A DNA stretch of 64,000 nucleotides from Oidiodendron maius Zn. Taxonomy: Eukaryota > Ascomycota > Leotiomycetes > Myxotrichaceae. The DNA lies in the NCBI GenBank assembly GCA_000827325.1, contig KN832887.1, forward strand, positions 620,001 through 684,000, written 5' to 3'. Numbering within the stretch: position 1 is the stretch's first letter; the number at the start of each line of letters is the position of its first letter. Shown piece after piece: positions 1 to 10,211 of the stretch. The position numbers were made by a program, and so were the translations under genes. The notes below the pieces were generated by a model that saw only the letters and a program-made list of their open reading frames with translations, had not been told where the DNA came from and did not search any database.

Positions 1-594
1 TTGACCTTGGGCCCCGTGCCTAGGGGGTATTTGTCAGCCAGTAATTATGAGGTAACTTACTGCGATGAATTGGCAAGCGGTAATATGGTAAGAAGTAGTC
101 ACTGCAGCTCGAGCTCCGCAGAATTATATAAACTAGTTACCCAAATAATAAAGGAGACTGAAGTAGAAACTCGATCATACTTGTGAGTAACAAATATCTG
201 GAACGTGCTGACAACCCGCGCCAGAGGGATGCTCTTGTCTGTCTTCTAGGCCCTAGCAGATTTTGCATCATCAACGAAGATCACGAAGTCGTCATCCTTG
301 TCCTTATAATGGACCTTGGTCTGGTTTGCTTCGCCTCGAGTCATGATCGTTATCTGCTGAATAGGGTGTAAGATATTTGCTCTGAATATGTCGGTGGGTC
401 GCGATTATCTGTAGGTTTCTGATTGTAACTGAATTAGAGAATCAGCGGAGGCGTGAGAGTAGGAAACTTCACCTGCTTCCAGGCGTGATTAGCTTCGGCA
501 CAGCGTCATAGTTCAGGGATCATTAAAACTAATACACATTATACGGGCAGTCCGAGCATCCCAAAACATAAATCAACCATAAAAAAAATTCTAT
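1..594. other. spacer, no gene seen
   Basis: Only short, poorly composed open frames occur on both strands. No splice-linked coding pattern, tRNA-like structure or repeat was recognised. Confidence 0.5.
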
Positions 595-1376
595 AATAAA
601 TCGCGACTACCCTGGGGAATATCAGAAGAGCCTGATCTAGAGGTCAACCACGACGGTGGTCTGTTAGGCCAAGGCTGAGTCCAAGACCGGGAGGAAGCAC
701 TAATCTGAAGAGAATCGGGTTGATCAGCGCTATTGTAGACAAGGATAAAACAGGATGTGCTGTACCGACGATCGACGGCTCTGCTCTGACCCCGCGCCTC
801 CTGCAGTAGCCAGTGTTAATCGCTCAAGGGTCAGGATGCCACTAGTTTAGTTTCCGCGGTAGTCAGGGCCTTGAATTGTGAGCGCGCGATGACGTACCAG
901 CCTATGACAGCCAGCCCAAGTAATCTCCCTATCTGTCGATTGCAGAGGACACCATATCTCTTGCTATTAAGGAATCAAGCAAATTTACAAACAATGACTG
1001 ACATACGCAGAATGAGAGTTATTAGCATTTACGAGCTTGCTCAGATCAAGCTCTCTTCTGAGTGCGTCCAGGCCGACCACAATCTGCTACTCGTTGTTGG
1101 GCACACAAACCTTCCCGACTCACTTCGTCTCCATCTCGGATATTTAGATTTAGAAGACGAAATACAGAGGTTCGACGAGGAGCTTACTGGTCTGAAAATG
1201 AAGGAAGATAATCGTGAGACGAACTCCAAACCAAGTATGGTGATCGGTAAGAGAAACACTCCACCGAAGAGGGCCATTTTGCTGTATTAATTCAGTGTGC
1301 AGACCTCTCTGTTTCTGTAGAGGAGGCTGAGGAGGGCGGAGAATACGGCGTGCCATCTCGACCATGACCTCAACTT
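595..1376. repeat. diverged repeat, copy A (pairs with 7735-8090)
   Basis: The stretch 600-945 aligns by eye with 7740-8030. Shared blocks include AGAGCCTGA, GCACTAATC, AATCGGGT and TGTAGACAAGGATAAAACAG, in the same order and orientation. A second matching block follows at about 1308-1376 (GGCGTGCCA then CGACC/GACCTCAACT) and matches 8030-8090. Copy A carries about 360 bp between these blocks that copy B lacks, and the small ORF 994-1290 lies in that extra DNA. Divergence is high, so the duplication is old. What the ancestral unit was is unknown. Confidence 0.6.
994..1290 (+). CDS. small conserved-looking hypothetical protein (98 aa)
   Basis: An ATG at 994 opens a 98-residue frame. Its middle part (SSECVQADHNLLLVVGHTN) followed by DSLRLHLGYLDLEDE resembles a group of small unnamed ascomycete proteins with a conserved 'ADxxLxxLVGHANLLDSLMLxLADAE' core; this resemblance is from memory. 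No signal peptide, membrane segment or catalytic motif is visible. It sits inside the DNA that distinguishes repeat copy A from copy B, so it may be an inserted gene or a relic whose counterpart was deleted from copy B. Its tail is short and basic. An upstream in-frame start at 871 exists but would extend into the repeat. Confidence 0.35.
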   Translation: MTDIRRMRVISIYELAQIKLSSECVQADHNLLLVVGHTNLPDSLRLHLGYLDLEDEIQRFDEELTGLKMKEDNRETNSKPSMVIGKRNTPPKRAILLY

Positions 1377-1766
1377 GACCCGTTAACACCCCCAGTCCAT
1401 TTGGCTAGCTTATCTAAATATGATCGGAAACAAGTCGATAGTGACTCTGACTATGACCAGAGAATTAGTTGTAAGGAAAGAGGAGTTTCAACCACAGCTT
1501 TTGAAAGTAGAAGATTTCTTGCCCGTATTGGTCTAAGCACCTTCTTTTGAAGTGGAAGAGTTATAAATGATTGTGGTGATTTGCAGCATGTATAATTTGA
1601 ATATCCCTAACATGTATTACTATTAAGAAATCTATAAATATAAGAAATGCCAGATCTCTACTCCAAACCGCAAAATGTGCTGGGAAGAGATTGGCTTCCT
1701 ACATGAGATCAAGGAACTGTCTCTGGAAGATGATATACTCCATTAGAACTAGGGAAAGGAGCTGCC
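1377..1766. repeat. spacer with an empty-site copy of the pogo target (1590-1690)
   Basis: Positions about 1590-1690 match 9995-10053 joined to 12179-12215. Both have TGAATATC, AACATGTATTA, GAAATCTATAAATATAAG and then CTCCAAAC(C/T)GCAAA. Here the sequence is continuous, whereas at 10 kb it is split by the pogo element. The rest of the interval shows no coding signal. Confidence 0.55.
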
Positions 1767-1869
1767 ATGCCCTTCATATCGACGATCAAGTACGATCTGC
1801 AGCATTATAACCGCTCTCGGGAACGACTATGCGAACGACTATGCGAAGGATCTGCAGGGCGTTTTGAGT

Positions 1870-2130
1870 CTCCCTCGGCCCACTCAACTCGACAAATCGC
1901 AAGCGACATTCTTTCTAGCAGGGCTCTGCCAGACACTCAGCTTGATCCAGGGACCTCCAGGTTAGCTTAGTTATACTTCGAGTGACTCACGTTGTAACAG
2001 ATGTTCTCTAGGGACGGGAAAGTCTTTCACCGCAACCTCACATCTCCAACAGCACTTGTTCCTTTTATTGCAAGAGGCTATACTGCCAGATACTGTCCCA
2101 GATCTATTCAAAAGGTCGCCATTATCCTGA
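1870..2130 (+). pseudogene. remnant of a superfamily-1 (Upf1/NFX1-like) helicase P-loop exon pair
   Basis: The frame from 1870 reads a Q-motif-like stretch (LDKSQATFF) running into SLIQGPPG. Removing a GT-AG intron at 1961-2011 (51 bp) restores GPPGTGKSF, a Walker A motif typical of fungal SF1 helicases related to NAM7/ZNFX1. The reading frame closes at a stop near 2120, and the downstream 2.1-3.1 kb has no long frame with helicase motifs II-VI, although several medium frames lie there. I read this as a decayed or fragmentary helicase gene. The intron and P-loop are seen in the sequence; the family assignment is inference. Confidence 0.45.
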
Positions 2131-4036
2131 CCCTACAATCAATCCATTCCGGGAGTCATGGATTCGTGTTGTGAAGCACCAAAGTCATCTCTATCTGGGG
2201 CGACCAAGGCGGACTCTTCTCCCAAGTCAAGCAAGAAAGACTCTGGACTCCCTTCTTGGATTTACTCCTTTGTACCTGTATTCTCAGCTCTTCTCCACAG
2301 CCCCTGCTGCTGTTCTCCCGTAGTATCCCCAGAGATCCCCCCCAGCTTGTGCTCACATCCAAGCAGACACTCCTTGATCTCAACCCGATTGGTTCCGCAT
2401 CAGCTGCAACCGTCAGCAATCTTCGGCCCACATTTGTGACCATAACTGTCCTCATTCTCCTTGGCAGTCTGCGTCGACAAGGGCTCAACCGTCACAACTT
2501 GCTCCGAATAGTCGCCTCAGACTTGGTTTTGCTCTTCCCTAAGGCTCTCAGCTATTATCAGGAAGCCACTGCAGTCGAGACGCCGAAGCACAGCTGCCAT
2601 TGATTTCTCCCGAAGTAAGCTATCTTCCACCACCGATTGAGATATTCATCCGTGGAGCTCGTTGGATTGGATGTCCGTTCCAACCAACCGCGAACGGCCC
2701 TATAAGCCTTGTGCTTATCTACTTACAGAAGCCTTACAGATCAGACGCTCTTTGTTACCTAGACGTATGACCGCGTTCTTCGTATGATTTGTTGTGTTGA
2801 TTGTGGCTGGTAGGCAGCAGCCTGTCTACTGCAGATGCATATCATGTGGCAGAAGGCCCTCACTTGCCGCTACTCGGCTCAGCCCTACACAAGCTTCACA
2901 TCTCCACCTCGAATTCTTGGCAAAAGATTGCAATCGTCGTCAGTCTAAAGCAGTTCTCACACCGGTTGTCTGGCGCCATGGATTACTCCGTGGTCCCACA
3001 TACGCGCACATTTGAGGCAAGATTGGACCAAGCCTCACGACACAACAAGTCCCAATTTTGCGACGCCTGCTGAATCATCTTCGCCTTAAGGTTGACTCAT
3101 AGTCTTGCTCTCTGAAAGTGGATTTTCTCTCGTTAACATGCATGTCCTGCAAGTATCTTGTGGCGTTGTGGTGGCTTCAGCAAGCGACATTGAGACTGAA
3201 GGTAGAACCAGGCAGTCTGGTGATAGCTGCTCAGATTATAGATAATTTTCTCGGAAAGGATAAAATCTAGAGCCTGCAGGTTTGTTTCACAGAATTAGAC
3301 GGATTTACTCTCGAACATAAATCCAATTCCCGGTCTTGCCTCCTCTGATACAGAAAAGCAAGGTCTTCCCTTGCCAAGGCTTCAGGGGTTAAGGCCAGTT
3401 GCTCGGGAAAAACGCGGGCACCAATTAAGTGCTGCACCCATCAGCCATACTCAGAAGAGACGGGGACAATTAGCAACGTGTGGACTCCGTAAAACATGTA
3501 GGGAGGAAGTAGGGAAGCCTTGCACAAATCGGATATAGCTTGATGTTATGCGGGAGCGGCCAGGTCTCGTGCGCATGCGTTCGCTATCGCCAATTAGTGA
3601 AGCAGCTCAGCAGTTTCTCTAGATCTTGCTAAAGAAAAGCTTCTCCTGTCAATCGGCTCACCTGAACCTGTTCCGCGCGAACACAGCCCTTGATGGGCTT
3701 GCCGCCGCTGCACAGGATCGGAGGTGAGCAGAGACGTCCATGACTTCTGCGCGAGTATTGCTGGCCGTCCAACAAGAGCCGTGTGAATCATACAAGCTGC
3801 GCCAAGCATTGGGCGTCTGCGCCGAGCCTTCAGCTTCAGCCATAAGTCTTGGCCATTGTGACCAAAGCCAGAGCCAGCCAATGTTCCATAGACCTCTAAA
3901 GGCTATTCTTCCTGGCTGCCCCCTCAACAACTCACGACAGCTGCGAATCTCTACAGTTGTGCGACCATAGAGAGTCACATTGTCACTGTTACTATCAACA
4001 GTCAACAATAGTCAACAGCCTTTTGCTTTCACTGCG
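2131..4036. other. spacer, probably decayed coding DNA at 2.1-3.1 kb
   Basis: Overlapping medium open frames at 2158-2603 and 2794-3073 have no recognisable domain and may be decayed sequence downstream of the helicase remnant. From 3.1 to 4.04 kb no coding pattern is visible. Confidence 0.35.
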
Positions 4037-4045
4037 TTTTATACC
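4037..4045 (+). promoter_or_regulatory. possible TATA element of the 4098 gene
   Basis: TTTTATACC lies about 55 bp upstream of the ATG at 4098, a usual core-promoter position. This is a sequence match only. Confidence 0.3.
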
Positions 4046-4097
4046 CTTTTAACGCACCTCCAAAGAGCCACCTCCCTTCCGCTCGCAACCTTCAAAC

Positions 4098-6941
4098 ATG
4101 GCGGCGTTCTCCTTGCTCAATTCAAATGGCTTCACATTTGATGGCCCTTCGGATGTCGACAGCCGACTGCTGACATTTTTCAATGCCGGACGTGTGAATG
4201 ACTTTCTTCACATTGAGGCTGACGCGCATGATCCTGCTGTTGACCTTGTCGCCTGTCCGACCAGTGGCGTCTGGCAGGTCTTCGACAACGAGGACTCCAC
4301 TCCAGATAATCCCATCACTTACAAGCCATCTGTGAGCCTCAGCATGGACTGGGATAGTCCTGGACTATCTTGTCTATTACAGGGACCGCAGGGACCACAG
4401 GAACCGCAGAATAGGCTTCAGGTTTTTGCTGCTGGCGAAAAGCTCAGGGTCACGGACATCACTGCAAATGAGCCGCTGAACAACTGGAAGCCAATTCCAC
4501 TTCAGGATTCCAGTGGAAATCTCCTGAACGCTGGTGTAATTCAGGCCATGGCACTTCAAGGCCAATTACCCTACGCGGCCATTATCTTGGCCTGTGACAA
4601 TATGGTTCTATGGGCCAGGATCCCCACTAACTCACAAGAAACATATTCTTTCAGAGAGGCTGTCTTCGTTCCTCAAATTGCAGGCCCAATATCTTTCTCG
4701 AGTGTCTCTGAAGGCGGATACCACACTATAGTTACGGCTTGGGGTGGGAAGCAAAGCGGGAGTCCAGGCGGTGTTTTCGTTGGCACTATCCAGTCTGAAG
4801 ATCTGGTTTTCACCGTCCCAACTAATGCTACCATCAGTGGAACTGGCGTTCCTCAATTTTCAAACTTTCCCAGATGGGACAACATGGGAGTCGCAGCGGT
4901 GACAACCTGTACAGATTCAGTCAACGAACGAAACCTGCCGATGAGTTTCGTCGTAGCAGCCAATTCTGACGGTGGAATGTACTGTGTTATTAGCACTACT
5001 GATGGTGAAAATTGGCTGGAGCTTTCAGTGCCTACCGGAGCATCTACTCTTCCAAAAGGCGAAAAATGCTGTATCTCAGCGTTGCAAAATGATGGTAACA
5101 TTAGCGTGGCCATCGGCTGGTATACGGAATACTTCGTGGGAACTGGAACTCTGGAGTCCATACCAGGTTGGCAGAAGATTGACACAATGCATCTCAACCT
5201 CAATATGGGTGTCCACAGTATACAGCTTCTAACAAACATTCAACTAGGTGTCACGAACTGGGACAAAGAAACTGGAATCGCCATTGGCAGTAGTGGGGGC
5301 TTCGCTGTTATCCCTTTCACCGACCAACCAAGCCCAGATGATGTCAAATTCGGCTTTAACAGGCTTCTTCCCAACTTGCAAATGCAGAAACTTGCCCTCA
5401 ATGATGCCAAGTTTGGTTTTGGTCTTGTGGCTGGTAGCTTCCAAGATGGCGGCAATTCTTACACCAACCTCTTCCCGAGTCCAATATCATGGGCGAGATT
5501 CCGGGAGGGTAACGGCAGGACAGTCGAGTTTCTTAGTAGTGGTCAGCTTCTGGACCATGACAACGCGGTGGATTTGTCTCTAAACAACGCTGGCTTCCAG
5601 GAGAGGGAGCTGAGCCGCCTCTCCCAATTCAGAAAGTGGATTCAAAGCGAGGGTCTTATTCCTCTTGAGGGGTCACCTGGAACAGGCCTCGTACTGCCAG
5701 AGGGACGACAGGTCACAGGGACGAACGGCTTTGTAAAGCAACTCTGGCCTATGGAGCGTGTTCGATCCCCCTCTTGGACAGATGGGAAAGGCCGGCTTCT
5801 CGTAGCCGTTGCTGGTGGTAGTGAAGCTCAGCTGTTCGGCCTCATGCTCGCGAAATCAGGTACTGCTCTTACCTGGGTTTTGCTGGGCAAGATCTACAAC
5901 ACTACCCCTGGACCCATCGTACTGCCGTTGGATATTCTCTCCGTTGCTTCCGTTGATGGCCACACCATCTTTGTCGGCACGAGCGGAGGCGATATTTTGG
6001 CCATGGCGACGGCCTCTCTGCCCCTTGATCCGACGCAGACGATCTGGCCTGCCCAATCAATTTGGCATATCGGACGGCCTCCTGTTGATCTCCATGATCC
6101 ACATGGGGCATTCACCTCCATTACCAAGGTCTCGTTCACCTCCGATGGCACACCCTTGATCATCGCATCTGGCAGCCGCATCCTCAAACTCCAGGAGTCG
6201 GCTTGGGTGGACATTCCAAGCCCTGCTAAATTGTTCCCGCTTCCTGACGGATCGATCGAAGAATATACTGGACTAGACACTCTATGGACCCCTCTGGACT
6301 CCGACGTTCTCGGAAGCGGAGTGGCCGTTGTATGTACGCAGACAAGGGTATTCCTCACATCGGATGCCAGCACCTGGACTGATAATTCCGCTGGCCTCCC
6401 AAAGGCACCATCCATCACTGATATCAAACTCTTTCTCGAGCCTGGTGGACTGTTAAGTATCTACGTATCCACATATGGCTGGTCGTTGTGGCGGCAGAGG
6501 GGAAGCAGCTTCCTTAGAGGCTTCACAAAGCAACAGTTTACCGTTTCCCGAGGAGGCGGCACAGACAATTGGGGGCTAACTGTGGAGATCCTCTCCGGAG
6601 ATGAGCAGCCGAAAGGTCTGATACCACTAGCAGAAGCAACGGTGGACTTTCTGAATCCAGTCGCGGAGATAGGTTTTGACAAGACAAATATTATTGGGGG
6701 TGGACTTTTTTCGGAAAACCGGACGGTCATGTCGGACCTGACAGTGCGATACGAAATCAACGGACTGGACCACACAGTTGGAGCCTACTGGAATATATTC
6801 CAAAACGATTCGTACACGGGACATCAACCGGTCACTGACGGCACCGTCATCCTTAATGTTGGCGATAGCGTGTACGAGGCAAGGGCCGTGGAGGATGATA
6901 AGATAACTAGCGGTTTTGATTTCCATATCGGTCTTCGCTGA
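4098..6941 (+). CDS. 947-aa single-exon hypothetical protein, likely beta-propeller fold
   Basis: A long uninterrupted frame with an ATG in good context (AAACATGGCG). The family is not one I recognise. There is no signal peptide or membrane segment, so it is probably cytosolic. The first roughly 800 residues are rich in short hydrophobic strands, aromatic-glycine turns and Asp-box-like patterns (SDGGMYCVISTTDGENW, TSDASTWTD). These resemble BNR/sialidase-type propeller blades, so a multi-bladed propeller is an inference. The last roughly 130 residues, after a Gly-rich turn (SRGGGTDNWG), look like a separate beta-sandwich module. GC-richer third positions than the surrounding spacers and a 2.8-kb intact frame argue for a live gene. 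A composition unlike the decayed flanks could indicate transfer, but this was not measured. Confidence 0.85.
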   Translation: MAAFSLLNSNGFTFDGPSDVDSRLLTFFNAGRVNDFLHIEADAHDPAVDLVACPTSGVWQVFDNEDSTPDNPITYKPSVSLSMDWDSPGLSCLLQGPQGPQEPQNRLQVFAAGEKLRVTDITANEPLNNWKPIPLQDSSGNLLNAGVIQAMALQGQLPYAAIILACDNMVLWARIPTNSQETYSFREAVFVPQIAGPISFSSVSEGGYHTIVTAWGGKQSGSPGGVFVGTIQSEDLVFTVPTNATISGTGVPQFSNFPRWDNMGVAAVTTCTDSVNERNLPMSFVVAANSDGGMYCVISTTDGENWLELSVPTGASTLPKGEKCCISALQNDGNISVAIGWYTEYFVGTGTLESIPGWQKIDTMHLNLNMGVHSIQLLTNIQLGVTNWDKETGIAIGSSGGFAVIPFTDQPSPDDVKFGFNRLLPNLQMQKLALNDAKFGFGLVAGSFQDGGNSYTNLFPSPISWARFREGNGRTVEFLSSGQLLDHDNAVDLSLNNAGFQERELSRLSQFRKWIQSEGLIPLEGSPGTGLVLPEGRQVTGTNGFVKQLWPMERVRSPSWTDGKGRLLVAVAGGSEAQLFGLMLAKSGTALTWVLLGKIYNTTPGPIVLPLDILSVASVDGHTIFVGTSGGDILAMATASLPLDPTQTIWPAQSIWHIGRPPVDLHDPHGAFTSITKVSFTSDGTPLIIASGSRILKLQESAWVDIPSPAKLFPLPDGSIEEYTGLDTLWTPLDSDVLGSGVAVVCTQTRVFLTSDASTWTDNSAGLPKAPSITDIKLFLEPGGLLSIYVSTYGWSLWRQRGSSFLRGFTKQQFTVSRGGGTDNWGLTVEILSGDEQPKGLIPLAEATVDFLNPVAEIGFDKTNIIGGGLFSENRTVMSDLTVRYEINGLDHTVGAYWNIFQNDSYTGHQPVTDGTVILNVGDSVYEARAVEDDKITSGFDFHIGLR

Positions 6942-7734
6942 GATCGTCGACGTGTAGGGCGAGCATTGACGCTGCCTTGAGCCGCCACCGGAAACAGATT
7001 GAGCTCTCAGATCAGGTTGGATGTTGGAGTTGGTGGTCTCAAGGTCTGTAGTTATGTCGCCTTCCTGTATTTTGAACAGCACCGTATTTCCTGGTGTTGG
7101 ATTCGAAGAATAACAGCTTCTTCATTGTCTTCCCTATGAACAGAAATACCAAAATTTTGTTGTCGTCTTAAATGCCGAGATTCAAGGACAATGAGAAGAG
7201 CGATACTGAACTTGAACAGCTCCAGAATATTACATTTGTGACTGCTGACTGCTAATGCCAAGCACTCATATAATAGGGTAGAAACGGCCATCAGAGTAGG
7301 GAGGGAAGCTCATGTAAACAATAACCGAGTCTTCAGGGGGTCAAAGGGGCACATCAAGATTGACTAAGCATGCATGACTCTGATACAGAACTTGCCTCTG
7401 CTCGCGACTGTGGTTTTACAGGAGATGGAGGCTATACGTGGATATAGGGGGATATTGGCGAAAGTGATTGACTTGGCCCCACTATGGGTGGACACAAGGG
7501 ACCCCGTTAATAAAGAAAGGAGCAAAGTTGACACCCAGAGAGTCGAGTTAATCAAGTCTTTTTCGACCTGCATTGTTGACTAACCCACCGACCCTGCAAG
7601 AACTCGCAGGTGTTGTGGAGAGCGCCTCTATCATGTCTTTAAATCACCACATCAAAACCGCTGCTATCGATGACACTCTACACTACAGCGCAGCTCTGCG
7701 TACGACACGATGCATACGCTCAATAAATGAGGAG
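6942..7734. other. spacer
   Basis: No coding pattern supported on either strand; 7374-7583 is open on both strands, but without a family or composition signal. Confidence 0.4.
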
Positions 7735-8090
7735 ATAACATTCGTAGAATATCAAAAGAGCCTGACTTATCGGTCATCCACGATGACGGTCTGCCAGCTC
7801 AAGCACTAATCAGAAGAAAATCGGGTCGCAGGCCACTGTAGACAAGGATAAAACAGGATACACTTTACCGAGAACTGCATGATCCATGGCCACTGCTCCG
7901 ACCCCGCGCCCCCTGGCCCCCTTGCAGCCCAGTGGTGACAGTCCGGTGGTGACACTCCGGCGGTGAAAGCCCGGTGGTGACGTACAAGCTCATGACTTCC
8001 ATGCTCGAAGAATCTCGCTATCTGTTGCTGTAGAAGAGCTTGAGACCGGTGGAGAGCATGGCGTGCCACCTCAACTGCGACCTCAACTAC
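7735..8090. repeat. diverged repeat, copy B
   Basis: Counterpart of 595-1376 (see that entry). It contains AGAGCCTGA, GCACTAATC, AATCGGGT, TGTAGACAAGGATAAAACAG and GGCGTGCCACCTCAACT in the same order, without the 360-bp segment present in copy A. Three nearby TGGTGACA/CGGTGGTGAC units at 7930-7985 form a small local repeat specific to this copy. Confidence 0.6.
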
Positions 8091-8200
8091 GATATCAATA
8101 ACGACCTCAACTACGACATCAATAACAACCTCGACTACGATATCAATAACGACCTCAGCTATGATCTCAAATATGACTTAAATACGTCTTCAATTTGCTC
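8073..8200 (+). repeat. 24-bp tandem repeat (about 4-5 diverged units)
   Basis: Units of the form CTCAACTACGATATCAATAA follow each other at a 24-bp period from about 8073 to 8200 and decay at the 3' end. Each would encode LNYDINND in the + frame, and the frame stays open from 8040 to 8258. It starts exactly where homology to repeat copy A ends (GACCTCAACT), so it probably expanded from that block. Whether it is translated is unknown. Confidence 0.65.
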
Positions 8201-8339
8201 TGTTAATCCCCCCCCGGGCCACGACGTCACTCCATCAACAATTCCTTTGAAGCTCTAAATTCACTATCACTCTCTGCACGGTTTCTTGAGCTACGACCCA
8301 CGTCGCTCGATACTCTTATTCTGCACCGATCTTCTCGTC

Positions 8340-9458
8340 ATGACGGAAATTGGGAGGAAACCCATGCCGCCCGACGCCCACCCGGCTGTGCTGCCGCAAA
8401 GCGACGCCAACTACAACCAGAACCACAGTCACACATGCACAACCTCACCCAATACTTCCCCCGCCATTGTTTACCCAGAGTATAAGCAGCGGCACCAGCA
8501 CCAGCACCAGAATCAGCATTTCCAGCAGCACCCCCAGTATTCCTCGAATAACCAGGTATATCGCCGCGCGCAGAGGAGAACCCCCTCACAAGGGACTTTC
8601 TCGACCGCCAGTAGTGGAAATGCGGCCCCGTTACACTCTCCCTCTCAAGACCCCCGATGCTCCACCTCCTCACGCTCCGGCGGGTCTCCACGAGCCACTA
8701 GTTACGTGGCGCTGATGCGGAGGCAAAAAGCTACAGTGTGGTGCGATCGAGCCCAGCGCGAGGATCCCCGCCTGGTTGCTGCACAGACGGCTGCGACGAT
8801 GAGAACGGCCACAGCGGTCGTCAGACGCTCCAGCTCGGATAAATGGCATTCTGCGTTCGGTGCCTGCGGCACGCTGGCTAGCTGCAAGAGCATTACGTCG
8901 AAGATCCGTCACCATGGCAAGGCAGGGTTAGTTAGCTACAGCCCAGATGATCTTTATGGAAGCTTTGGTGGAGTTCCTATGCGCCTGAGCGCGACGGAGG
9001 TTGAGGGCGAAGACTCTGATGATGAGAACACCAGCGTACACCGTGGCTACCATTCTCGTTCAGACAGTGGGCGAAGCAGCATTGGGAGCAGTTGGAGGGA
9101 GCCTACCTACTCCCGACAGTCCGGTGCCAGTTCTATTGGAAAATGGAGCTCAGTTAGTACACCCTCGGATTCACTGCACGACCTTGCCGAGGATCCAGGT
9201 CCAGGCGATCCCAACTACGTCCCAGCCGATATCCATGATGGTAGGGGCAGCGCAGAGAGCACAGGTCAAGCCCGCGACTTAACGTCCTACTATGCCACCA
9301 GGCTTACAAGCAACAATCTGCTGCAGTCGACAGTCACGCATGAGAAGAGCGTGCGGAACCCTCAGGAGCTGCGGAGGAGAGGAAGCGCGGACGAGAGTAC
9401 CATGACGATGAGCACCGGGCGACTCTACATCGCAAATCCGGATCTGGATAGCGACTAA
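8340..9458 (+). CDS. conserved fungal disordered protein (372 aa)
   Basis: Start chosen at the ATG at 8340; the frame extends 54 bp further only through non-ATG codons. The N-terminal 100 residues are low-complexity His/Gln/Ser/Pro. A conserved core follows (YVALMRRQKATVWCDRAQ, EDPRL, AAQTAATMR, then SKIRHHGKAG and GVPMRLSATEVEGE). This combination recurs in an unnamed family widespread in Pezizomycotina, which I recognise by pattern only. The C-terminal half is Ser-rich with acidic patches and ends with a tail in which the motif RLYIANPD stands out. No membrane or secretion signal is present. Function unknown. It is a single exon and lies between repeat copy B and the disrupted repeat at 10 kb. 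Confidence 0.8.
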   Translation: MTEIGRKPMPPDAHPAVLPQSDANYNQNHSHTCTTSPNTSPAIVYPEYKQRHQHQHQNQHFQQHPQYSSNNQVYRRAQRRTPSQGTFSTASSGNAAPLHSPSQDPRCSTSSRSGGSPRATSYVALMRRQKATVWCDRAQREDPRLVAAQTAATMRTATAVVRRSSSDKWHSAFGACGTLASCKSITSKIRHHGKAGLVSYSPDDLYGSFGGVPMRLSATEVEGEDSDDENTSVHRGYHSRSDSGRSSIGSSWREPTYSRQSGASSIGKWSSVSTPSDSLHDLAEDPGPGDPNYVPADIHDGRGSAESTGQARDLTSYYATRLTSNNLLQSTVTHEKSVRNPQELRRRGSADESTMTMSTGRLYIANPDLDSD

Positions 9459-9994
9459 TGGACCGAGGTGTATAGAGAAACACTTGCAGACAAACCCACA
9501 CACGTTGCATCGATACGGCGTTTCAGTTCTAGTCATTGGATTGGGAATCTTGGCATGCCCAAGGCATTCTATCGTTTCAGGGGAGAGTGGTTATTGCTAA
9601 ACCTATCATTAACGGACAACCAGCGTACCGTTTTCTTCTTTTTTTTTCTAAGCTCGGCTCTCCTGTCCTTTGCCTCTTTAATATACTCGCCTATGAGTAC
9701 CATTTTTGAGAGCTGGGTGAGTAAGGCCTCACCCTTGAGCTCCTTCTCTTTCTCTCCCCGAACAATGTATTTTTTAACCTTCTTGAGTCTTTCATCTAAA
9801 GGTGAAGCTAGCAATACTGTGGCTATGGGATAATCGCCTGTGACATAGGACAGGTGCCATGGCCTAGAAATGCTGTGTGATAAGAGGGGGGCATTTGGGG
9901 GACTCACTATCTCCACATCGTTAATCGTGTATTGGTTTGGCCGGTACGGTGTTACAGCCTTTGTCCGCGATATAGCGAGCGAGCGAGTCGAAGC
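9459..9994. other. spacer with unsupported minus-strand frame
   Basis: A minus-strand frame at 9569-10021 (150 aa, Lys-rich tail) is open but runs into the repeat at its 5' end and has no recognised family; not called as a gene. Confidence 0.35.
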
Positions 9995-10053
9995 GCAAAA
10001 CACTTGAATATCTCTTAACATGTATTATTAGAAATCTATAAATATAAGTAATA

Positions 10054-10192
10054 ATCGCGAGGTTTCCACCTTCTCGCCTAGTTTCCGGTAAACTAGGCGA
10101 GGTACAGCCAAAACGACCGTTACACCGAAAACGACCGTCCCCATACAATTTTACTAGTAATTCAATGCCAGCACCACCACAACCATTTCAAA
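10054..10192 (+). repeat. left terminal inverted repeat of the pogo-type element
   Basis: Begins ATCGCGAGGTTTCCACC directly after a TA. It pairs with 12040-12178 over 139 bp with one visible mismatch (ttaCaccg versus ttaTaccg in the same sense). Holds a 12-bp-arm palindrome at 10073-10101. Confidence 0.92.
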
Positions 10193-10211
10193 GTTACTTA
10201 GCCCCTATTAA

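Noticed and set aside
4853-6427. Several 60-177 aa minus-strand frames under the 947-aa gene
   Set aside because: Shadow frames of a GC-rich coding strand, without domains.
9569-10021. 150-aa minus-strand open frame with Lys-rich tail
   Set aside because: Starts inside the repeat split by the transposon, no family, poly-T tract on the plus strand explains the Lys run.
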